This document shows positions 50,904 to 58,851 of a stretch of 64,000 nucleotides of DNA, piece after piece. The stretch comes from FEN-1191 sp964528845 (GTDB lineage: Bacteria > Pseudomonadota > Gammaproteobacteria > Steroidobacterales > Steroidobacteraceae). The notes beneath the pieces are model-generated. The model was not told the origin of the DNA. It worked only from the letters and a program-made list of their open reading frames with translations, and did not search any database. Where the stretch lies: the NCBI GenBank assembly GCA_964528845.1, contig CAZGVE010000008.1:1-64000 (forward strand). Direction: 5' to 3'. A program made the position numbers and the translations under genes. How positions within the stretch are numbered: position 1 is the first letter of the stretch; every line of letters begins with the position of its first letter.

Positions 50904-51581
50904 ATGAATCTGTTCAGTCACGTAATCCGGTTCTTCCAGGGTGGCGGCGAGATGATGTATCCCATCGCCGTCGTGCTGGTCGTGGGTCTGGCGATCGCCG
51001 CGGAGCGATGGATCTATCTGACCTTCACCGCGATCAGGAACCGGGGGCTGTGGAACCAGCTCGCGCCGCTGCTGGCGCAGGGCAATTTCCGTGCGGCCGT
51101 GCAGCTGACCGGCAAGTCATCTTCCGCCATCGGCCAGATCCTGAGCTACGGGCTCGCTCGGCTGTCCTCGGCGCGTACGCGCGACGACATCGAGAAGGCG
51201 ATGGAAGAGAGCCTGATGGACATCACGCCGCGGCTCGAGAAGCGCACGCACTACATTGCCACCTTCGCGAATCTCTCGACACTGCTCGGTCTGCTCGGCA
51301 CGGTCATCGGCCTGATCAACGCATTCGCCGCCGTCGCGACCGTGAACCCGGCCGAGAAGGCGAACCTGCTCTCGGCGAGCATCTCGGTCGCGATGAACTG
51401 TACCGCCTTCGGCCTGATGAGCGCCGTGCCGCTGCTGCTGATCCATGCCGTGCTGCAGACCAAGACCACGGAGCTGATTGACAGCCTCGAGATGGCTTCC
51501 GTGAAGTTCCTGAATTCCGTGACCGAGCGCCAGCCGCAGTCCGGCGCATCCACCGCTGCCTCGTCTGCGGCCGCGGCCTGA
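50904..51581 (+). CDS. MotA/TolQ/ExbB-family proton channel protein
   Basis: 225 residues from the ATG at 50904 (GGGAG about nine bases upstream). Three transmembrane segments: MMYPIAVVLVVGLAIAAERWIYL (TM1), IATFANLSTLLGLLGTVIGLINAF (TM2) and ISVAMNCTAFGLMSAVPLLLIHAVL (TM3), the TolQ/ExbB/AglR pattern. With two ExbD/TolR proteins downstream it should form an ion-driven rotor or pull-type motor in the inner membrane. Confidence 0.94.
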   Translation: MNLFSHVIRFFQGGGEMMYPIAVVLVVGLAIAAERWIYLTFTAIRNRGLWNQLAPLLAQGNFRAAVQLTGKSSSAIGQILSYGLARLSSARTRDDIEKAMEESLMDITPRLEKRTHYIATFANLSTLLGLLGTVIGLINAFAAVATVNPAEKANLLSASISVAMNCTAFGLMSAVPLLLIHAVLQTKTTELIDSLEMASVKFLNSVTERQPQSGASTAASSAAAA

Positions 51582-51611
51582 CGCGTCGCGTCGGGCCGCC
51601 CGGAGTCGCGC

Positions 51612-52142
51612 ATGCGCCGTTCGTACAGCGTCCGCAAGGTGATGCGGCACAACCGCAAGCCCGCGGAACTGCTGCTGGTACCGATGATCGACATCTTCAC
51701 GGTGCTCGTCACGTTCCTGCTGATGACCGCAGTGTTCTCGCGCACGGTGATCCTGGAGCTCAAATTGCCGCCGGCGAACGCGCAGTTCACGCCGCCGCCT
51801 CCCGGACTGCAGCTCGAGGTGATCGTGCGCAAGGACTCGCTCGTGGTCAGCGACCGCAATTCCGGTCCGCTGGCGCCGTTCCCGAACAAGAGCGGTGCCT
51901 ACGACTTCGATGGCCTTTCGCACTACCTGCAGGAGGTCAAGTCGAAGTTTCCCGACAAGACCGAAGCCACCGTGCTGCTCGAACCGGACATCCCCTATGA
52001 CACGGTCGTGCAGGTGATGGACCGCATGCGCGTGCTCGAAGTCAATGCCGGGCTCAATGTCGTGCAGTATGAGCTGTTCCCGGACATCTCGGTTGGCGAT
52101 GCACCATTGATCGCGGACAACGCCGCCGGAGCCAGGCCATGA
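51612..52142 (+). CDS. ExbD/TolR-family protein (first)
   Basis: 176 residues: short cytoplasmic N-terminus, one transmembrane helix (LLVPMIDIFTVLVTFLLMTA) with the conserved Asp that carries protons, then a periplasmic domain (about 55-176; VIVRKDSLVVSDRN, TVLLEPDIPYDTVVQVMDRMR) of the ExbD/TolR type. Partner of the ExbB-like protein upstream. It overlaps the next ExbD gene by ATGA. Confidence 0.94.
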   Translation: MRRSYSVRKVMRHNRKPAELLLVPMIDIFTVLVTFLLMTAVFSRTVILELKLPPANAQFTPPPPGLQLEVIVRKDSLVVSDRNSGPLAPFPNKSGAYDFDGLSHYLQEVKSKFPDKTEATVLLEPDIPYDTVVQVMDRMRVLEVNAGLNVVQYELFPDISVGDAPLIADNAAGARP

Positions 52143-52663
52143 GCATGTCGAACCGCGCACGCCGCATGCTGCAGCACCAGCTGCGCCATCGCACCGATGG
52201 TGAGCTGAACCTGATCCCGATGATCGACATCCTGAGCGTGATGGTCTCGTTCCTGCTGGTCTACTCCACCAACGTCGAGGTGGTGCAGAACAGCAAGGGA
52301 ATCGAGATTCCGCAGTCGATATCCGAAGTGCAACCGCACGAGACCGTGGTCGTGATGCTCACGCGAGACGACCTGTTCGTGCAGGGCGAGCGCATCGCGT
52401 CGGTCGCGGACGTCCGCGCCACTCAGGGCAACATCATCGAATCGCTGCGCGCCGCGCTCAAGCGACCCACCCTGGTGGGCGCGAAGGTTTCCGAGCAGGA
52501 TCTCGCGAATCGCGAGATCACCGTGATGGGTGACAAGTCGCTGCCCTACGAGGTGCTCAAGAAGGTCATGGCGACCTGTACGGATGCGGACTACGGACGC
52601 ATCTCGCTCGCCGTACTGCAGAAGGACAAGCCGGTGCCAGCGGGCGCCGTGCGCACCTCGTGA
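52139..52663 (+). CDS. ExbD/TolR-family protein (second)
   Basis: 174 residues: TM helix LIPMIDILSVMVSFLLVYST with the conserved Asp, then a periplasmic ExbD/TolR domain (VVVMLTRDDLFVQGERIASV, LPYEVLKKVMATCTDADYGRISLAVLQ). A pair of distinct TolR-like proteins with one TolQ-like protein is the arrangement seen in AglR/AglQ/AglS of Myxococcus. Overlaps genes on both sides by four bases. Confidence 0.94.
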   Translation: MSMSNRARRMLQHQLRHRTDGELNLIPMIDILSVMVSFLLVYSTNVEVVQNSKGIEIPQSISEVQPHETVVVMLTRDDLFVQGERIASVADVRATQGNIIESLRAALKRPTLVGAKVSEQDLANREITVMGDKSLPYEVLKKVMATCTDADYGRISLAVLQKDKPVPAGAVRTS

Positions 52664-53598
52664 TGGCCGAGGCAGTACGGATGCAGCTGACCCCCTATTA
52701 CCGCAGTTTCGAGCTGCCATGGGACATCGACCCGGCGGAGCGCCGCCGGCTCAATGGCCTCGTGACCGGCGGGCTGCTGCTGCTGCTCGTGCTCGGCCTG
52801 GTGTTGCCGCTGATCCATCTGCCGCAGGAGCAACAGACGGCCGCCGATGCCGTTCCCGAGCGGCTGGCGCGCCTGATGGTCGAGGAGAAGCCGAAGCCCC
52901 CTGCGCCGCCGCCACCGGTCGAACTACCGAAGCCGAAGCCGGAAGTGAAGCCGGTCGAGGCGCCGAAGCCCATTGACCGCGCCGCGGAGGCGCGGCGTCA
53001 TGCGCAGCAGTCGGGTCTGCTCAAGTTCCAGGACGAGCTGGCCGACCTGCGCCAGAACGTGGATCTCACGCCACTCAGCCAGACCCGCAATCTGCAGGGC
53101 GCGGTCGGCCAGGACAGCCATGCGGAACGCTCGTTGATCGCGTCCAAGGTCGGAACCGGCTCTGCGGGCATCACCAGCGCCAACGCCAGCCGCGGATTCG
53201 GCGGCGGGGCGGGAGCGCTGACCGGGCACGAGACCACTCAGGTCACTTCCAGCCTGGCCTCGGTCGGGCGGCCCGATAGCGTCAACCGCGGGGGCAGCGG
53301 CAAGGCCTCGCGCAGCGAGGAGGAGATCGCGCTGGTATTCGACCGCAACAAGGGGGCGATCTACGCCCTTTATGGGCGCGCACTGCGCGATCAGCCGGAC
53401 CTGCAGGGTAAAGTCGTGCTTGAGTTCACAATCTCGCCGCCTGGTGAAGTGACGGATTGCCGTGTCGCCTCCAGCGAACTGAAGGATCCTGAGCTCGAAA
53501 ACAAGATCTGTGCGCGCGTGAAGCTGTTTCGTTTCGAGGCGAAGGATGTTGCGTCCATCACTACCACCAAGCCGATCGAGTTCGTGCCGACCGGTTGA
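52660..53598 (+). CDS. AgmX/PglI C-terminal domain (TonB-like) protein
   Basis: 312 residues: N-terminal transmembrane helix (LVTGGLLLLLVLGLVLPLI, about 28-46), then a Pro/Lys-rich region (KPKPPAPPPPVELPKPKPEV) like the periplasmic rod of TonB, then helical and Gly-rich linkers. The C-terminal domain (about 225-312: EEIALVFDRNKGAIYALYGRALRD, GKVVLEFTISPPGEVTDCRVASSELKD) matches the AgmX/PglI C-terminal domain, related to TonB. It should reach across the periplasm and couple the ExbB/ExbD motor to an outer-membrane partner. Overlaps ExbD-2 by ATGA. Confidence 0.92.
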   Translation: MMAEAVRMQLTPYYRSFELPWDIDPAERRRLNGLVTGGLLLLLVLGLVLPLIHLPQEQQTAADAVPERLARLMVEEKPKPPAPPPPVELPKPKPEVKPVEAPKPIDRAAEARRHAQQSGLLKFQDELADLRQNVDLTPLSQTRNLQGAVGQDSHAERSLIASKVGTGSAGITSANASRGFGGGAGALTGHETTQVTSSLASVGRPDSVNRGGSGKASRSEEEIALVFDRNKGAIYALYGRALRDQPDLQGKVVLEFTISPPGEVTDCRVASSELKDPELENKICARVKLFRFEAKDVASITTTKPIEFVPTG

Positions 53599-53667
53599 TG
53601 CTCCTGCTTCCGCGGCGCTTGCGCCGCGCGGCCTGTGTGCGCCCTGCGCCGGCGGATGCCTGGCAGC

Positions 53668-54027
53668 ATGAACCTGCAATCCGAGATCTCCTACTTTGGC
53701 GAGCTGCAGCTGGTCGACCAGGCCCGGCTGCTCGCGGTATTCGTGCACGAGCTCACGGTCGAGGCGCGTACCGCCTACGGTCCGGGCGTCGAGCAGGTGC
53801 AGGACGGGGCGCGACTGCGCTTCGTGAACGAGATTGTCTGCCGCCTGGCGCGCTTCATCGAGCAGCTGCTCGCCGATGATCCCGCGCGGCCGGGCGACGA
53901 CGTGCTGATGCGCATGCTGCTCTCGCCACGGGCCGACAAGGGCACGGAACGGATGGTCCAGAAGGCCTATCAGCGCGCTATCCACGGCTTCGATCGCTAC
54001 GACACCACGGTCGCGATGGACAAGTAG
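53668..54027 (+). CDS. small protein of unknown function
   Basis: 119 residues from the ATG at 53668 (ATG 53656 also possible). Mostly helical with no signal peptide, so probably cytoplasmic; FGELQLVDQARLLAVFVHEL and RFVNEIVCRLARFIEQLL are two amphipathic helices. I do not recognise a family. It lies 69 bases after the AgmX-domain gene and 25 before the antiporter, so it may belong to either unit. Confidence 0.65.
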   Translation: MNLQSEISYFGELQLVDQARLLAVFVHELTVEARTAYGPGVEQVQDGARLRFVNEIVCRLARFIEQLLADDPARPGDDVLMRMLLSPRADKGTERMVQKAYQRAIHGFDRYDTTVAMDK

Positions 54028-54052
54028 CGCGGCTGCACCTAACGTCCTGCCG

Positions 54053-56026
54053 GTGCCCGTAACGTCTCTCGGCCAGGTTCTGGTACTGCTCGCAGCCTCG
54101 GTGCTGGTGGTGGCGCTGGCCCGGCGCGTCGGTTTGCCGCCGATCCTCGGCTACCTTGCCGTCGGCATCGTGCTCGGGCCACACGCGTTTGCGGTGCTGC
54201 CCGATGACGAGCAGACGCACGCGATCGCCGGTATCGGCGTCGTGTTCCTGCTGTTCACGCTCGGCCTCGAGTTCGCCTACCCGCGCATGATGGCGATGCG
54301 CCGCGAGGTCTTCGGACTCGGTGCGTTGCAGACGCTGCTGGTCGGCGGCGCCGGTGCGGTGGTCGCGCATGCGCTCGGCGTGGGCTGGCCGAGCGCCAGC
54401 GTGGCGGGCGGTGCGCTCACCATGTGCTCCACAGCGATCGTGCTGCGGCAGCTCGGCGATCAGGACGAGCTCAACCGCACGCATGGCCGCCTGTCATTCG
54501 CGGTGCTGCTGTTCCAGGACCTGGCCTTCGTGCCGCTGCTCGCGATCGCTACCGTGCTGGCGCAGGGCGGAGTGGGGTTCGGCGCAGCTGGAGCACTGCG
54601 CCTGGTCGGCCTGGGGCTCATAGCACTGGTGGTCGTGATAGCGCTCGGCCGCTGGGCGCTGCGGCCGCTGCTGTACGCGATCGCCCATAGCCGACTGCGC
54701 GAGCTGTTCACGCTTGCGGCGCTGCTGGTCGTACTGACCGAGGCGTGGATCACCCAGTGGTTGGGGCTGTCGATGGCACTCGGCGCGTTCCTCGCGGGCA
54801 TGACCTTCGCCGAGACCGAATACCGGCACCAGATCGAGGCGGTGATCCGGCCGTTTCGCGAGCTGCTGCTCGGACTGTTCTTCATATCGGTCGGAATGCT
54901 GCTCGATTTGCACGTGCTGGCGGCGAACTTCCTGCGCATCGCCGCAGTGCTGGTGGCGCTCGTCGTCGCGAAGGCGCTGCTGTCGGCGCTGGCGACGCGA
55001 GCCTTCGTGACCAGCCCCTTCAAGGCCCTGCGCACCGGACTGGTGCTGGCCGGGGGCGGGGAATTCGGTGTCGCGCTGCTGACGATCCTGACGCAGGGTC
55101 GGGAGCTGCTGCCGCCGAAGTTTGCCCAGACGCTGCTGGCGACGGTGGTGCTCGGAATGATCCTGAGCCCAGTGATCATCCGTTACAACCGGCGCATCGC
55201 GCGCATGTTGCTGCGCGAAGCCGGGCCGCCGCGCAGCCCGGCGCTGCCCGAGAACGGGATTCCCAGCGAACTCGCGCAGCGCGAGCACGTGATTGTCTGC
55301 GGCTTCGGCCGTGTCGGTCACAACCTCTCGCGGGTGCTCGAATCCCAGGGCTTCGAGTATCTGGCCGTCGACCTGGATCCCGCGAACGTGCGCGCGGCGC
55401 GCCAGGCAGGTCAGTCGGTCGTGTTCGGCGATTGCGCCGATGAGGAGCTGCTGCGCAGTCTCGGCGTCGATCGCGCGACGGTCGTGATCATTACCTTCGC
55501 CGCGCCGGCTATCGCACTCGGGGTCGTACGCGCCGTGCGCCGGCTGCGCAGCGACGTGCCGGTGCTGGTTCGGACCGCGGACGACGCGGGGCTGCGCGAA
55601 CTTGCCGAGGCCGGCGCGACCGAGGTGGTGCCGGAGACCTTCGAGGCGAGTCTGACTCTGGTCTCGCAGGCCCTCACCCTGCTGCACCTGCCTTCTCCGC
55701 AGGTGCTGCGGATCGTCGAATCCCTGCGCCGGCAACGCTATTCGACGCTGCGTACGATGGCCGGTGCGATGCCCGCGGAGGATGACTCGACGGGCGGTGA
55801 AGGCCTGCGCACGGTCGTGTTGCCGCCGCAGGCCTGGGCGGTCGGACGGCGCCTGGCCGAGGTGCGCGCGCGCGGCGCGGAGGTTGCCTTCACGGCGATC
55901 CGCCGTCAGGGGATTACCGGGCGCGAACCGGACGGGGAGACCGAATTGCGCGAGGGCGACGTGGTCGTGATCTACGGCACCGCGGAGGCGCTCGAGCATG
56001 CCGAAGCCGTGCTGCTGGCCGGTTAG
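54053..56026 (+). CDS. CPA2-type cation:proton antiporter with TrkA-N/TrkA-C domains
   Basis: 657 residues from a GTG at 54053. Residues 1-395 form about 12 transmembrane helices of the KefB/KefC/YbaL type (LPPILGYLAVGIVLGPHAF, MSLALGAFLAGMTFAETEY-like, ELLLGLFFISVGMLLDL). Then a TrkA-N domain (about 413-530: HVIVCGFGRVGHNLSRVLES with the GxGxxG nucleotide motif and a distal Asp) and a TrkA-C domain (about 570-655). It exchanges K+ or Na+ for H+ under nucleotide control. It lacks the KefC glutathione-binding signature that I can recognise, so YbaL-like is the closest guess. Confidence 0.93.
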   Translation: MPVTSLGQVLVLLAASVLVVALARRVGLPPILGYLAVGIVLGPHAFAVLPDDEQTHAIAGIGVVFLLFTLGLEFAYPRMMAMRREVFGLGALQTLLVGGAGAVVAHALGVGWPSASVAGGALTMCSTAIVLRQLGDQDELNRTHGRLSFAVLLFQDLAFVPLLAIATVLAQGGVGFGAAGALRLVGLGLIALVVVIALGRWALRPLLYAIAHSRLRELFTLAALLVVLTEAWITQWLGLSMALGAFLAGMTFAETEYRHQIEAVIRPFRELLLGLFFISVGMLLDLHVLAANFLRIAAVLVALVVAKALLSALATRAFVTSPFKALRTGLVLAGGGEFGVALLTILTQGRELLPPKFAQTLLATVVLGMILSPVIIRYNRRIARMLLREAGPPRSPALPENGIPSELAQREHVIVCGFGRVGHNLSRVLESQGFEYLAVDLDPANVRAARQAGQSVVFGDCADEELLRSLGVDRATVVIITFAAPAIALGVVRAVRRLRSDVPVLVRTADDAGLRELAEAGATEVVPETFEASLTLVSQALTLLHLPSPQVLRIVESLRRQRYSTLRTMAGAMPAEDDSTGGEGLRTVVLPPQAWAVGRRLAEVRARGAEVAFTAIRRQGITGREPDGETELREGDVVVIYGTAEALEHAEAVLLAG

Positions 56027-56034
56027 AGGTTAGA

Positions 56035-58776
56035 ATGCCGCCCCCCATGAACGGCCAGGACAGCAGTTTCACGGCGCGACACCTGCCGCTGCGCGAGGAC
56101 ATCGAGGCGCTGGGCGAGCTGATGCGTCAGGTGTTGCGAGAGCAGGGCGGCGACGAGCTGCTGCAGCTGTTCGAGCAGGACCGGGAGATCGCCGTGCGTG
56201 CACGCGAGGGCGCCGCCGGTGCCTTCGACGCCCTGGCGGTGCGCGTGCGGGGACGAGCGCCGCGGGTGGCGCGCGAATTACTGCGCGCATTCTCCTCCTG
56301 GTTCCAGCTGACCAATCTCGCCGAGCGCGTGCACCGCATCCGCCGTCGCCGCGAGTATTTCCGGCGCGATCGCGAGCGCCCTCAGCCCGGTGGTGTCGGG
56401 GATGCGCTGTCCGAACTCAAGGCGGGCGGCCTTGGTCTCGAGGACGTCCTGCAGCTGATGGCACAGCTGTCGATCGAACCGGTGCTGCTGGCCCATCCAA
56501 TCGAGTCGGCCCGGCGTACGACGCTGCGCCGGCAGCAGCGCGTAGCCGGCTTGCTGCTCGAGCGCGACAACATGAACCTGGCGCCGCACGAGCAGCGTTC
56601 GCTGCTCGAGCGGGTGCGCAGCGAAGTCAGCATCGACTGGCAGACCGAAGAGCATCCGCGCGAGCGCCTGACGGTCGCCGACGAGCGCGAGCACGCGATC
56701 TTCTACCTCGCGGAGGTGCTCTACCGCATCATCCCCGCCTTCTACCAGGAGATCGCCACGGCGCTGGCGCGACTCTATGACGTCTCGCCGGAGGCCATTG
56801 AACTGCCGGTGATCGTGCGCTTCGGCACCTGGGTGGGCGGGGACATGGAAGCCTCGGCGGACGTGCACGCGAAGAGCATCCGCGAGACGCTGCTGCGCTT
56901 TCAGCAGGTCATCATCAACAACTACTACGAAGAGTGCCAGCAACTCGCGCAGGTGCTGTCCCAGAGCGAGCGGCGCGTCGGCGTGTCCGCCGAGGTGATG
57001 GGGCGGCTCGAGGAGTACCGCACGCTGCTGCCGGGCGCGCCGGGCATCGCCCCCTCCAGGCATGACCGGATGCCGTACCGCGCGCTACTCGGCCAGATCG
57101 CCGAGCGTCTGCATGCGACCTACGACGGCCGCGCGAGCGGCTACCAGCATCCGGCGCAGTTCCGGGCCGACATCGCCCTGATTGCGCACAGCCTGCTGGC
57201 GCACCGCGGCGCTCACGCCGGCTACTATCCGGTACGGCGGCTGCTTGCGCGCATCGACACCTTTGGCTTCCACCTGGCGAGCCTGGATCTCAAGGCTCAC
57301 ACCAGCGTGCACCAGGCGGTGCTCGCACAGGGCCTGGACGATCCGCAATGGCCGGCGCGCACGCCCGCCGAGCGACATGCACGGCTGGTCGATGTGCTCG
57401 AGCGCGACCTGGCGCCCGCCGGCCCGCTCGATGCCCTGGGCAAGCGCACCCTCGCGGTGTTCGACGCTATCGTGCAATGCCGGCACCGCTACGGCGATGA
57501 TGCGATCGGACTCTATATCGTCAGCGGGGCTGCCGAAGCCGACGACGTACTCGCCCCTCTGGTGCTGGCACGTTGGGCCGAAGCCTACGACAAGGGCAGC
57601 GGCCAGGTCGCGCTCGACGTGGCGCCGCAGTTCGACAGCGTCGCGACCCTCGAGCGCTGCGGCGCACTGATGCGCGAACTGCTCTCCGACGCCGTGTACC
57701 AGCGGCACCTGGAAGCGCGCGGCAGCAAGCAGACCGTGCTGATCGGCTACTCGCACAGCAGCCAGGAGAGCGGCATGGTCGCTTCGCGCCACGCCGCCTA
57801 CCGTGCGCAGCGTCACCTGACCGCCGCGCTCGACCAGGCTCGGGAGAAGCACGTGCTCATCTACAGCCGCGGCGGCAGCGTACCGCGCGGCGGTGGCCGG
57901 ATCGACGAGCTGCTGCGGGCCGCGCCGGCGGAATCGGTCAGCGGCGTGCTGCGCTTCACCGAGCAGGGCGAGAGCATCAGCCAGAACTATGGACTGCGGC
58001 CCAACGCGATGCGCACGCTCGAGCGTGCCTTCAGCACGCTCTCGCTCGCGACCCTGGCGGTCAGGCGCGGCGTGGCGGTGCGCGAGGGAGTGGCGCTGGC
58101 GGATTGCGCAGCGTTCGTTGCCGAGCACAGCGAGCGCGCCTGGCGCGGCCTGGTGGTCGAGCAGCCGCTGTTCGCCGATTACTTTCGCGCGGTGACGCCG
58201 ATCGACGTGATCGAGCGCATGCACATCGGAGCGCAGCACGTTCCCGGCGGCGAGCGCCAAGGCTTGCAGGCGGTGCGGCCCGCGGCGTGGGTCTATGCAT
58301 GGTCGCAGTCGCGGCACATGCTTCCAGGCTGGTACGGGGCGGGAACCGGACTGGCTAAAGCCGTCGCCGAACGCGGTCTGCCGCTGTTGCGCCTCTGCTA
58401 CCGCGGCTGGCCGTTTTTCCACAACCTGATCGACGATACCGAATCGATGCTGGCGCGGACCGACATGGCCATCGCCGCGCATTATGACCGCCTCGCCGGT
58501 CCGGAGCTGCGTCACTATGGCCCGCTGCTGCGCGAGGAATTCGAGCGCTGCGTGCAGCTGGTGCTCGAAATCAAGGAATGCACCGCGCTGCTGGATACCG
58601 ACCGAACGCTGCAACGCGCCATCGCGATGCGCAACCCCTACGTCGACCCGATGAACCTGATGCAGGTCGAGCTGCTGGAACGCTGGCGCGGGAGCGGGCG
58701 GCAGAACCGCGAGCTGCTCGAGGCGCTCCAGGCGAGCGTCAGCGGCATGGCGCGCGGTCTGCAGCAGCTGGGGTGA
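56035..58776 (+). CDS. phosphoenolpyruvate-carboxylase-like protein lacking several catalytic residues
   Basis: 913 residues, the usual PEPC length, starting 8 bases after the antiporter stop with AGAGG upstream. It aligns with PEPC along its length: LLAHPIESARRT (catalytic His kept), GTWVGGDMEAS, RFTEQGESIS, VYAWSQSRHMLPGWYGAGT and RNPYVDPMNLMQVELL. By my alignment to E. coli Ppc several key residues are changed. GYSDSAKDAG reads GYSHSSQESG (metal Asp543 to His, Lys546 to Gln). The His of LFHGRGG is Tyr (LIYSRGG). Metal Glu506 is Asp (VAPQFDS), Arg396 is Lys, and the terminal RNTG is QQLG. Normal carboxylation is therefore doubtful. It precedes sulfite reductase by 75 bases. Confidence 0.85.
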   Translation: MPPPMNGQDSSFTARHLPLREDIEALGELMRQVLREQGGDELLQLFEQDREIAVRAREGAAGAFDALAVRVRGRAPRVARELLRAFSSWFQLTNLAERVHRIRRRREYFRRDRERPQPGGVGDALSELKAGGLGLEDVLQLMAQLSIEPVLLAHPIESARRTTLRRQQRVAGLLLERDNMNLAPHEQRSLLERVRSEVSIDWQTEEHPRERLTVADEREHAIFYLAEVLYRIIPAFYQEIATALARLYDVSPEAIELPVIVRFGTWVGGDMEASADVHAKSIRETLLRFQQVIINNYYEECQQLAQVLSQSERRVGVSAEVMGRLEEYRTLLPGAPGIAPSRHDRMPYRALLGQIAERLHATYDGRASGYQHPAQFRADIALIAHSLLAHRGAHAGYYPVRRLLARIDTFGFHLASLDLKAHTSVHQAVLAQGLDDPQWPARTPAERHARLVDVLERDLAPAGPLDALGKRTLAVFDAIVQCRHRYGDDAIGLYIVSGAAEADDVLAPLVLARWAEAYDKGSGQVALDVAPQFDSVATLERCGALMRELLSDAVYQRHLEARGSKQTVLIGYSHSSQESGMVASRHAAYRAQRHLTAALDQAREKHVLIYSRGGSVPRGGGRIDELLRAAPAESVSGVLRFTEQGESISQNYGLRPNAMRTLERAFSTLSLATLAVRRGVAVREGVALADCAAFVAEHSERAWRGLVVEQPLFADYFRAVTPIDVIERMHIGAQHVPGGERQGLQAVRPAAWVYAWSQSRHMLPGWYGAGTGLAKAVAERGLPLLRLCYRGWPFFHNLIDDTESMLARTDMAIAAHYDRLAGPELRHYGPLLREEFERCVQLVLEIKECTALLDTDRTLQRAIAMRNPYVDPMNLMQVELLERWRGSGRQNRELLEALQASVSGMARGLQQLG

Positions 58777-58851
58777 TATAACCCCCCGAACACGTGCTCA
58801 TAACGGGTTTCCCGTATATCCTGCGCGCTCCCCACGGCACCGCTGGATCCC

